The notes beneath the pieces are model-generated. The model had not been told where the DNA came from. It made no database searches and saw only the letters and a program-made list of their open reading frames with translations. The position numbers and the translations under genes were made by a program. A stretch of DNA of 23,454 nt. It comes from Actinomycetes bacterium (lineage in GTDB: Bacteria; Actinomycetota; CALGFH01). The stretch lies in NCBI GenBank assembly GCA_030152105.1, contig JASLIH010000118.1, positions 1-23,454 on the forward strand, read 5' to 3'. Numbering within the stretch: the stretch's first letter is position 1; every line of letters starts with the position of its first letter. This document shows positions 14,496-22,557 of the stretch, one piece after another.

Positions 14496-15253
14496 CCAGC
14501 TACGACGTCAACCTCCGGCTGTGGCGCGGCGACCAGGCCGGCGGCGAGCTGCGCGACTACACCGTGGCCTGCGAGGACGGCGAGGTGGTGCTGGACGCCA
14601 TCCACCGTGTCCAGGCCACCCAGGCCGGCGACCTGGCCGTGCGCTGGAACTGCAAGGCCGGCAAGTGCGGCTCCTGCTCGGCCGAGGTCAACGGCCGCCC
14701 GAGGCTGCTGTGCATGACCCGGCTGAACATCTTCGAGCGGGGCGAGCCGATCACCGTCACCCCCGTGCGCACCTTCCCGGTGGTCCGCGACCTGGTCACC
14801 GACGTGTCGTTCAACTACGAGATGGCCAAGCGGGTACCGGCGTTCGCGCCAAAGCCCCGGGAGGCCGACGGCACCTACCGCATGGCCCAGCAGGACATCG
14901 ACCGGGTGCAGGAGTTCCACAAGTGCATCGAGTGCTTCCTGTGCCAGAACGTCTGCCACGTGATCCGCGACCACGAGGAGAACAAGCCCAGCTTCGCCGG
15001 CCCGCGCATGTTCATCCGCTACGCCGAGCTGGAGATGCACCCGCTGGAGACGGGCGACCGGCGCGAGCTGCTCCGCGAGCAGATGGGCCTGGGGCTGTGC
15101 AACATCACCAAGTGCTGCACCGAGGTCTGCCCCGAGCACATCAACATCACCGACAACGCCATCATCCCGCTCAAGGAGCGGGTGGCCGACGTCCGCTACG
15201 ACCCGATCACCTGGCTGGGCAGCAAGATCCGCCGCCGCAGGCCTGAGGACTAG
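14492..15253 (+). CDS. sdhB: Succinate dehydrogenase/fumarate reductase iron-sulfur subunit
   Basis: A 253-residue protein with all cluster ligands visible. The 2Fe-2S ferredoxin domain uses Cys54, Cys59, Cys62 and Cys74 (WNCKAGKCGSCS...LLC). The 4Fe-4S site is Cys145, Cys148, Cys151 (CIECFLC) and Cys213. The 3Fe-4S site is Cys155, Cys203 and Cys209; the spacing follows the E. coli SdhB pattern. An extra Cys208 sits beside Cys209. It carries electrons from FAD to the membrane subunit. ATG 14492 overlaps the flavoprotein stop by four bases, so the two subunits are translationally coupled. Its stop shares the palindrome CTAG with the stop of the convergent membrane protein gene, so neither gene has room for its own terminator. 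Confidence 0.93.
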   Translation: MTSYDVNLRLWRGDQAGGELRDYTVACEDGEVVLDAIHRVQATQAGDLAVRWNCKAGKCGSCSAEVNGRPRLLCMTRLNIFERGEPITVTPVRTFPVVRDLVTDVSFNYEMAKRVPAFAPKPREADGTYRMAQQDIDRVQEFHKCIECFLCQNVCHVIRDHEENKPSFAGPRMFIRYAELEMHPLETGDRRELLREQMGLGLCNITKCCTEVCPEHINITDNAIIPLKERVADVRYDPITWLGSKIRRRRPED

Positions 15254-16236
15254 GCGGCCACCGAACCGCCCAGGCGGGTCAGCAGGCCGACGAAGGCGGC
15301 CTCGGAGAAGCCGACCGCGAACGCCACCGCGGCCACGCCGGCACCACCGCCGGCCACCGCGACCAGGCCGCCGTCGTCGATCAGGAACGTGAGCACCCCG
15401 GCGGCCACCCCGACCAGCACCTGGCCGACGAAGAAGAGCCAGAACTGGCGGGCCTGGGTGCCGAGGGTGACCTCGTCGCGGAGGCGGATGAGGCCGCCCA
15501 GAGCGGCCCCGGCGGCGCCGGCGGCGCCGGCCGCCCACAGCGCCCGGTCGTCGGCGACCATCTCCGAGACGGCCGCGGCGAAGGCGGCGACGGCCAGCAG
15601 CAGGACCAGGATGGTCGGGGCCGTGACCCGCTGCTTGAGCGCCCAGCGAGCCTTGACCGCCTGGGCCTGCGACTCCTTGGCGTGGATCAGCCGGGCCAGC
15701 CGCTCCCGGGTCGCCTCGACCTCCTCGGCCCCCGGCGGCGGCGCCGCCTCGGGGTGGCGGGTGACCCCGCCGGGGAGCAGCGCCGGCAGCTCGTCGCCGT
15801 ACAGCGACCGCCAGGTGCTGACCGTGCCCGGCTGCTCGTCGTACAGGTCGGCCAGCCGGCCGGCCAGGTAGGTCCGGTCGCCCAGCTCGATCAGGAGCCG
15901 CTCCAGCTCGAAGCGGCGGCCCAGCAGCAGCTCGAGGGTGAGCGGCACCTCGGTGGGAAGGGCGATGCGCTCGCGCAGCTCGTCCAGGCGCGCGGTGACG
16001 GCCGCGGCCTGCGCCGGGTCGCCGCTGAGGTTGTGGGCGGCCCGCAGGTAGAGGGCGTCGGCGTCGACCACCAGCCGCAGGAAGATCTGGAGGTTCTTGA
16101 CGAACTCGGCGTCGCCCGCGTCCGGGCTGCGCAGGCTCGGCTCCTCGCCGGTGTCGCGGCGTCCGTGGACCAGCAGCCGCTCGAGCAGCCGCCGCTGGGC
16201 GAGCACGGCCTCGCTGAGCTCGGTGCTCGCGGGCAC
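15250..16236 (-). CDS. Membrane protein of unknown function
   Basis: A 328-residue protein I do not recognise. Residues 1-200 are soluble and mostly helical, with charged repeats of Arg, Leu and Glu (LAQRRLLERLL; LLGRRFELERLLIELGDR; ATRERLARLIHAKESQ) that could form coiled coils. Residues 207-226, 233-251, 265-286 and 290-310 are hydrophobic and probably form four membrane helices, ending GFSEAAFVGLLTRLGG, a phrase often seen at the end of bacterial helical membrane domains. GTG 16236 has a full AAGGAGG seven bases upstream, and AGCATA at 16270-16275 gives TATGCT on this strand as a possible -10. It reads away from the gamma-glutamyl-amine ligase gene and overlaps the complex II iron-sulfur gene end by four bases. 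A structural or sensing role at the membrane is a guess. Confidence 0.75.
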   Translation of the reverse strand: MPASTELSEAVLAQRRLLERLLVHGRRDTGEEPSLRSPDAGDAEFVKNLQIFLRLVVDADALYLRAAHNLSGDPAQAAAVTARLDELRERIALPTEVPLTLELLLGRRFELERLLIELGDRTYLAGRLADLYDEQPGTVSTWRSLYGDELPALLPGGVTRHPEAAPPPGAEEVEATRERLARLIHAKESQAQAVKARWALKQRVTAPTILVLLLAVAAFAAAVSEMVADDRALWAAGAAGAAGAALGGLIRLRDEVTLGTQARQFWLFFVGQVLVGVAAGVLTFLIDDGGLVAVAGGGAGVAAVAFAVGFSEAAFVGLLTRLGGSVAA

Positions 16237-16283
16237 GGGGCAACCTCCTTCGGTATTGGTCGGCTGAACAGCATAAACCGGCG

Positions 16284-16313
16284 TTGACAGCCTGGGTTGC
16301 CTGCCACAAAGAT
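16284..16313 (+). promoter_or_regulatory. Candidate promoter of the amine-ligase operon
   Basis: TTGACA (16284-16289), a perfect -35, is followed after 18 bases by AAAGAT (16308-16313), a weak -10. ATG 16337 lies downstream, with AAGGGG six bases before it. The minus-strand gene start at 16236 has its own TATGCT at 16270-16275, so the region is divergent. Confidence 0.5.
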
Positions 16314-16336
16314 CCTGCCAGCGAAAGGGGTGCCAG

Positions 16337-17707
16337 ATGGCGCAGGGACCGGGCAGGCTGACCGTTGACGACCTGCGGGCCGAGGTCGAGGCCGGACGGG
16401 TCGACACCGTGCTGCTGGCCATGACCGACATGCAGGGCCGGCTCCAGGGCAAGCGGCTGGCCGCGACCCACTTCCTGGACGACGTGCTCGAGCACAACGC
16501 CGAGGGCTGCAACTACCTGCTGGCCGTCGACGTCGACATGAACACCGTGTCGGGGTACGCGATGAGCTCATGGGACCGGGGGTACGGGGACTTCGTCTTC
16601 AAGCCCGACCTGGCCACCCTGCGCATGGTCCCCTGGCAGGAGGGCACCGCCCTGGTCATGTGTGATCTCACCTGGGAGGACGGCAGCCCGGTGCTGGCCT
16701 CGCCCCGGGGGATCCTGAAGCGGCAGCTGGAGCGGCTGGCCGAGCGCGGCTGGGCGGCCTACTCGGGCACCGAGCTCGAGTTCATCGTGTTCCGCGACAG
16801 CTACGAGGAGGCCTGGGCCAAGGCCTACCGCGACCTGCGCCCGGCCAACGACTACAACGTCGACTACTCGCTGCTGGGCACGGCCCGGATCGAGCCGCTG
16901 CTGCGGCGCATCCGCAACTCCATGGCCGGAGCCGGCATGCGGGTCGAGTCGGCCAAGGGCGAGTGCAACTACGGCCAGCACGAGATCGCCTTCCGCTACG
17001 CCGACGCCCTGGCCACCGCCGACGGGCACGTCATCTACAAGAACGGGGCCAAGGAGATCGCCGCCCAGGACGGCTGCAGCCTGACCTTCATGGCCAAGTA
17101 CAACGAGCGCGAGGGCAACTCCTGCCACATCCACTTCAGCCTGCGCGGCGCCGACGGCGACGAGACGGTGATGGCAGGCGACCGGCGCCACCACGGGTAC
17201 TCGGAGCTGATGGAGCAGTTCCTGGCCGGGCAGCTGGCCTGCCTGCGCGAGCTGACCCTGTTCCTGGCCCCCAACGTGAACTCCTACAAGCGGTTCGCGG
17301 CCGGCAGCTTCGCCCCGACGGCGGTCGCCTGGGGCCACGACAACCGCACCTGCGCCCTGCGGGTGGTCGGCCACGGCGAGTCGCTGCGGCTGGAGAACCG
17401 GGTCCCCGGCGGCGACGTCAACCCGTATCTGGCCCTGGCCGCGATCATCGCCGCCGGCCTCCACGGGGTCGACAAGGGCCTGGCGCTGGAGGACGAGTTC
17501 ACCGGCAACGCCTATGCGGCCGACAAGCCGTCGGTGCCCCGGACGCTGCGCGAGGCCCGCGACCTGTTCACCGGCAGCGAGATCGCCCGCCAGGCCTTCG
17601 GCGACGACGTGGTCGACCACTACACCAACATGGCCGCCGTCGAGCTGGACGCCTACGACGCCGCCGTGACCGACTGGGAGCGGTTCCGGGGCTTCGAGCG
17701 GCTGTGA
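16337..17707 (+). CDS. Glutamine synthetase-like gamma-glutamyl-amine ligase
   Basis: A 456-residue protein of the glutamine synthetase type I superfamily. Visible are the metal/substrate Glu in GTELEF (Glu146, Glu148), AKGECNYGQHEI (Glu209, Glu216), the GNSCHIHFS block (His264, His266) and NRTCALRV with its Arg. It lacks the adenylylation-site Tyr region of true nitrogen-assimilation GlnA, and it sits beside catabolic genes. Close relatives (PuuA, and GlnA3/GlnA4 of Streptomyces) join glutamate to polyamines or ethanolamine with ATP. The specific amine cannot be told from sequence. The start is ATG 16337 with AAGGGG six bases upstream. Its stop overlaps the aldehyde dehydrogenase start (GTGA), so the two are translated together. 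Confidence 0.88.
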   Translation: MAQGPGRLTVDDLRAEVEAGRVDTVLLAMTDMQGRLQGKRLAATHFLDDVLEHNAEGCNYLLAVDVDMNTVSGYAMSSWDRGYGDFVFKPDLATLRMVPWQEGTALVMCDLTWEDGSPVLASPRGILKRQLERLAERGWAAYSGTELEFIVFRDSYEEAWAKAYRDLRPANDYNVDYSLLGTARIEPLLRRIRNSMAGAGMRVESAKGECNYGQHEIAFRYADALATADGHVIYKNGAKEIAAQDGCSLTFMAKYNEREGNSCHIHFSLRGADGDETVMAGDRRHHGYSELMEQFLAGQLACLRELTLFLAPNVNSYKRFAAGSFAPTAVAWGHDNRTCALRVVGHGESLRLENRVPGGDVNPYLALAAIIAAGLHGVDKGLALEDEFTGNAYAADKPSVPRTLREARDLFTGSEIARQAFGDDVVDHYTNMAAVELDAYDAAVTDWERFRGFERL

Positions 17708-19083
17708 GCGACCCGCCGGCCGGGACGAGGCTGTTCGAGGTCCGCGACCCGGCCACCGAGGCGGTGATCGAGCGGCTGGAGCCGGCCACCGCGCAGGACG
17801 CCGACGCGGCCGTGGCCCGGGCGGCGGCCGCGTTCGAGGGCTGGCGGGCCGTCGCCCCCGCGGACCGGGGCCGGCTGCTGCGCCGCCTGGCCGAGCGCCT
17901 CGACGCCGAACGCGAGCGCCTGGCCCAGCTGGAGATGCGCAACACCGGCAAGCCGATCGCCGACGCCCGGGGCGAGATGGGCATGGTGGCCGACACCTTC
18001 GCCTACTACGCCGGCGCCCCCGAGCGGCTGCTCGGCGACACCATCCCGGTGGCCGGCGGGGTCGACCTGACCTTCCGGGAGCCGCTGGGGGTGGTAGGGC
18101 TGATCGTGCCCTGGAACTTCCCGCTCACCATCGCCTCCTGGAAGCTGGCCCCGGCCCTGGCCGCCGGCAACACCGTCGTGCTCAAGCCGGCCGAGCTGAC
18201 CCCGCTGACCGCGCTCGCCTTCCAGACCCTGGCCACCGAGGCCGGCATCCCGCCGGGGGTGGTCAACGTGCTCGCCGGGCCGGGCCGTGTGGTCGGGCGG
18301 CGGCTGGTCGAGCACCCCGGCGTGGCCAAGATCGCCTTCACCGGCTCGACCGAGGTCGGGCGCGGGATCATGCAGGGGGCGGCCGGGACCATCAAGCGGG
18401 TCACGCTGGAGCTGGGCGGCAAGTCGGCCAACCTGGTCTTTGCGGACGCCGACCTGGCCGCCGCCGCGGCGGCGGCCCCGGCGGCGGTGTTCGGCAACGC
18501 CGGCCAGGACTGCTGCGCCCGCTCCCGCATCCTGGTCGAGCGCCCGGCCATGGACGAGTTCCTGTCGCTGCTGGAGCCGGGGGTGACCGGGCTGGTCGTC
18601 GGCGACCCGGCCGACGAGCGGACCCAGATGGGTCCGCTGATCTCGGCCGGCCAGCGCGAGACGGTGGCCAGCTTCGTGCCCGAGGGCACCCCGGTGGCCA
18701 TCCGCGGCGCCGCCCCCGACGGCCCGGGCTGGTGGTACCCGCCGACCGTGCTCACCGAGGTCGAGCCGGGCGACCGGGCGGCCACCGAGGAGATCTTCGG
18801 CCCGGTCGCCGTCGTCCTTCCCTTCGACGACGAGGCCGAGGCGGTGCGGCTGGCCAACGCCAGCATCTACGGCCTCTCCGGCTCCATCTGGACCCGCGAC
18901 CTGGGCCGCGCCCTCCGGGTGGCGAGGGCGCTGGAGACCGGCACCCTCTCGGTCAACTCCAACACCTCGGTCCGGGTGGCCACCCCCTTCGGCGGCTTCA
19001 AGCAGTCCGGCGTCGGCCGCGAGCTCGGCCCCCACGCCCTCGAGCACTACACCGAGCTGAAGAACGTGTTCATCGCCACCTGA
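17704..19083 (+). CDS. NAD(P)-dependent aldehyde dehydrogenase
   Basis: A 459-residue aldehyde dehydrogenase with all catalytic residues: Asn138 in PWNFP, Lys161 in LKPAE, the general base Glu236 in LELGGK and the nucleophile Cys270 in GNAGQDC (followed by a second Cys271). It oxidises an aldehyde to the acid. Resemblance is to the betaine aldehyde/gamma-glutamyl-gamma-aminobutyraldehyde group, and the overlap with the amine-ligase gene suggests a gamma-glutamylated aldehyde as substrate, as in the Puu route; this is inference. GTG 17704 overlaps the ligase stop by four bases. Length is slightly short of the usual 480-500. It converges on the acetamidase gene with 12 bases between stops. Confidence 0.92.
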   Translation: MSDPPAGTRLFEVRDPATEAVIERLEPATAQDADAAVARAAAAFEGWRAVAPADRGRLLRRLAERLDAERERLAQLEMRNTGKPIADARGEMGMVADTFAYYAGAPERLLGDTIPVAGGVDLTFREPLGVVGLIVPWNFPLTIASWKLAPALAAGNTVVLKPAELTPLTALAFQTLATEAGIPPGVVNVLAGPGRVVGRRLVEHPGVAKIAFTGSTEVGRGIMQGAAGTIKRVTLELGGKSANLVFADADLAAAAAAAPAAVFGNAGQDCCARSRILVERPAMDEFLSLLEPGVTGLVVGDPADERTQMGPLISAGQRETVASFVPEGTPVAIRGAAPDGPGWWYPPTVLTEVEPGDRAATEEIFGPVAVVLPFDDEAEAVRLANASIYGLSGSIWTRDLGRALRVARALETGTLSVNSNTSVRVATPFGGFKQSGVGRELGPHALEHYTELKNVFIAT

Positions 19084-19095
19084 GCGGGAGGGCGC

Positions 19096-20109
19096 TCAGC
19101 CCCGGCCGGCCAGGTAGTCGCGCCCCAGCTGGCGCAGGCGGCCGTGCACGCCGCCGTAGAGCTCGGCGGCCGGCAGCAGGTCCTTACGGAGCTTGGAGAC
19201 GAAGGTGTAGTTGGGGTCGACCACGTTGGCCACCGGCGCCTCGACGGCCTGGGTGAGCAGCTGGTAGGCGTCGAGCTGGTCGAGGCCCCAGGCCTCGGCG
19301 ATCCACTGGACGAGGTCGACCTGGGAGATCCGGAAGGCGTCCTCCAGGGGGCGGGCCGACCCGGTGCTCATCAGGTGGCTGTCGCTCTCCAGCCGGGGCC
19401 AGGGCGTCGCCGCCCCCTTGACCAGGTCGACGGCGATGACTGTGTCCATGGCCGCCTCGACGGCCACCCCGCAGCTCTCGCCCTCCCCCTGCCGGCAGTG
19501 GCCGTCGCCGATGGAGAACAGGGCGCCCTCGACGTTGACCCCGAGATAGCAGGTGGCCCCGGCCCGCATCTCCGGGGTGTCCATGTTGCCGCCGTGGGCG
19601 TCGGGGACCAGCGACGAGCGGGCCTCGAACGAGGCCGGGGCGACCCCGACGGTCCCGTGCATCGGGTCGAGCGGCAGGGTCACGGCCAGGTCGCCCCGCC
19701 GGGCCTGGAAGGTCACCGTCCGCCGGTCGCGGTCGACCTCGTAGATCCAGACGACCTCGGGCAGGGGCTCGGTGAGCAGGGCGGTGGCGTGGGTGCCGGT
19801 CAGGGCCCCGAACAGCGGGATGGTGGTGGAGGCGGCCCAGTCCCGCGAGGGCTCGATCGACACGAAGTGGATGGCCAGGGTGTCCCCGGGCTCGGCCCCC
19901 TCGACGTAGAACGGCCCGGTCTGGGGATTGACGAAGGGGAACTCGACCACCCGGGAGACGAGGTCGTCGGGCCCCCGGACCGTGCCGCCGAAGGCGTCTT
20001 CGGTCCACAGCTCCAGGATGCTTCCCGGCCGGACCCGGCGGACCGGCGGCACCCCGCCGAAGGTCCAGGCGAACTCGGCCGGGTCCGGCCGGTAGCTGAG
20101 CACCTCCAT
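19096..20109 (-). CDS. Acetamidase/formamidase family protein
   Basis: A 337-residue protein of the FmdA/AmdA family. Characteristic blocks are DPMHGTVGVAP (148-158), GGNMD (173-177) and GDGHCRQGEGE (201-211), which matches the family motif GDxHxxxGEGE with its metal-binding His. Members hydrolyse short-chain amides such as formamide and acetamide to acid and ammonia, and acidic residues around the pocket are usually conserved. ATG 20109 has GAGGAG five bases upstream, and the gene starts 14 bases after the permease stop, so the pair is one operon. Convergence with the ligase and aldehyde dehydrogenase genes suggests it supplies the amide-hydrolysis step of the same pathway. True acetamide use is the alternative. 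Confidence 0.87.
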   Translation of the reverse strand: MEVLSYRPDPAEFAWTFGGVPPVRRVRPGSILELWTEDAFGGTVRGPDDLVSRVVEFPFVNPQTGPFYVEGAEPGDTLAIHFVSIEPSRDWAASTTIPLFGALTGTHATALLTEPLPEVVWIYEVDRDRRTVTFQARRGDLAVTLPLDPMHGTVGVAPASFEARSSLVPDAHGGNMDTPEMRAGATCYLGVNVEGALFSIGDGHCRQGEGESCGVAVEAAMDTVIAVDLVKGAATPWPRLESDSHLMSTGSARPLEDAFRISQVDLVQWIAEAWGLDQLDAYQLLTQAVEAPVANVVDPNYTFVSKLRKDLLPAAELYGGVHGRLRQLGRDYLAGRG

Positions 20110-20123
20110 GGGTCTCCTCTCCG

Positions 20124-21599
20124 TCAGCGCAGCGCCGCCTCGTCGGCCGGCTCCTCGCCGAACACCCGGCCGGTCTCGCGCAGCCGCTCGGGCCGGGTAA
20201 GCATGAGCACCACCAGGTAGACCAGCCCGATCAGGTACCAGGTCCCGACGACGAGGCCGACCAGGCTGATCGGGTAGGGCAGGGCGCTGATGAAGTCGAA
20301 CGCCTGGATGCCGACCGCGGTGAGGAAGGCGGGCACGAACGCCGCGATGCCGAGCAGCGGGACGACGCCGTGGAGCAGGGGGTTGAACTCGGCCCGGCCC
20401 TCGCGCAGGTAGAAGACCAGACAGGCCAGGTTGACGACCATGTAGATGGCGATGATCACCGCGGTGACGATGGTGCCGACCAGGGCGAAGGCGGTCAGGG
20501 GGCTGTACTGGAGGCCCAGCCACACCGACACCACCACCCCGACCAGGAACTGGACGACCACGGCCACGTCCGGGGACCGCCAGCGCGGGTTGACGTGCTC
20601 CAGGGGCCGGGGCAGCAGCCGGATCCGGCCCATGGCGAACCACGTCCGGGTGGCGGCGTTGGCCGAGGCGTTGGCGTTGGCGATGGCCGAGTTGGCGATG
20701 GCCAGGAACACCAGCACCCAGCCGGCGCCCCAGGCCGCGCGGGCCAGGGCGTCCCAGGGGTTGCCGTTGCCCGAGGTGGGGAACTCGGCGAACTTGTCGG
20801 GGCCGAAGGCGACGGTGGCCGCGTAGGTGGTCAGCACGTAGAACAGGCCGATGCCGAGGCAGGAGTAGAGGACGGCCAGCCGGATGGTGCGCCGGGGGTC
20901 CTTGGCCTCCTCGGCCAGGGGCGCCGCAGCCTCGAAGCCGATGAAGGCCAGGATGGTGTAGACGGAGCCGGCGATCACCCCCGAGAGGCCGACGAAGCCC
21001 TCCACGGTGGCGTACCGGGTGCCGAACACCGAGAGGGTGTTGGCGTCGCCCGCCTGGATGATCAGGGTGACGGCCAGGGCCGCGAACACCAGGATCTCGA
21101 ACAGGCCGAGGATCGTGCCGGCGCCGGTGCTCAGCCGGACCCCGAACCAGCCGAGCACGAACACGACCACGGCGGCCGCCACGGCCGACACCACCCACCA
21201 GGTGTCGTAGCTCCAGCCGAACTCCTGGTTGAGGGTGCCGGCGACCAGGTTGCCGAAGATCAGGAACAGCAGGGGCGCCACCAGGGGCTCGACAAAGGCG
21301 TAGCCCCAGCCGACCAGGAAGCCGACGGCCGGGTGCAGCCCGCGTGCGGCGTAGGTGTAGAAGCCGCCGGCCGAGGGCAGGCGCCGGGCCAGCTGCCCGA
21401 TCGAGATGGCCACCAGCAGGCAGCCGACCAGCGCGAAGAGCACCGACAGGGGCAGGGCGCCGGCGGCGAAGTTGGCCCCGACGATGATGGAGAAGGCCAC
21501 CGCCGCCGCCGGGGCCATGTGGGTGATCGACTGGAACAGGACCTCGCGGAGGCCGATGGCCTCCCGGGCGAGGCCGTGGGACGGACCGTTCTGCGCCAT
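20124..21599 (-). CDS. APC-family amino acid/amine permease
   Basis: A 491-residue protein with about 12 hydrophobic helices and the APC signature FIGFEAAAPLAEEAKDPRRT. The N-terminal lead is short and charged (MAQNGPSHGLAREAIGLREV), then PAAAVAFSIIVGANFAAG marks the first helix. Such permeases import amino acids, polyamines or ethanolamine with protons or by exchange. ATG 21599 is preceded by AAGGAGG at eight bases, the strongest ribosome site in the region. It is followed by the acetamidase in one operon. Placement beside the amine-ligase and aldehyde dehydrogenase supports an amine substrate, but the sequence does not tell which. The C-terminus (RPERLRETGRVFGEEPADEAALR) is cytoplasmic and charged. 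Confidence 0.9.
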   Translation of the reverse strand: MAQNGPSHGLAREAIGLREVLFQSITHMAPAAAVAFSIIVGANFAAGALPLSVLFALVGCLLVAISIGQLARRLPSAGGFYTYAARGLHPAVGFLVGWGYAFVEPLVAPLLFLIFGNLVAGTLNQEFGWSYDTWWVVSAVAAAVVVFVLGWFGVRLSTGAGTILGLFEILVFAALAVTLIIQAGDANTLSVFGTRYATVEGFVGLSGVIAGSVYTILAFIGFEAAAPLAEEAKDPRRTIRLAVLYSCLGIGLFYVLTTYAATVAFGPDKFAEFPTSGNGNPWDALARAAWGAGWVLVFLAIANSAIANANASANAATRTWFAMGRIRLLPRPLEHVNPRWRSPDVAVVVQFLVGVVVSVWLGLQYSPLTAFALVGTIVTAVIIAIYMVVNLACLVFYLREGRAEFNPLLHGVVPLLGIAAFVPAFLTAVGIQAFDFISALPYPISLVGLVVGTWYLIGLVYLVVLMLTRPERLRETGRVFGEEPADEAALR

Positions 21600-21676
21600 G
21601 GCGCGCCTCCTTGGGAGACCTCCCACCACCAGGACAGGCAAGCGGAACGGTGAACCTCGGACAACTGCGCTGCAAG

Positions 21677-21692
21677 CGCCTCGATGGAGGCG
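21677..21692. promoter_or_regulatory. Inverted repeat in the permease/SDR divergent region
   Basis: CGCCTC-GATG-GAGGCG is a perfect 6-bp palindrome with a four-base spacer, about 80 bases upstream of the permease ATG and about 85 before the SDR coding start. It could be a regulator site or an mRNA hairpin. Next to it CGAACG occurs twice (21691 and 21700). No promoter hexamers are clear in 21600-21774. Confidence 0.3.
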
Positions 21693-21774
21693 AACGCGGC
21701 GAACGAGCCGGGGATGCGGACGGGAGGGCGGCGGCCAGGACATACTGGGCCGGCCCGCGACACGGAGGAGGTCG

Positions 21775-22548
<774 letters not shown>

Positions 22549-22557
22549 GCCGCCCGG

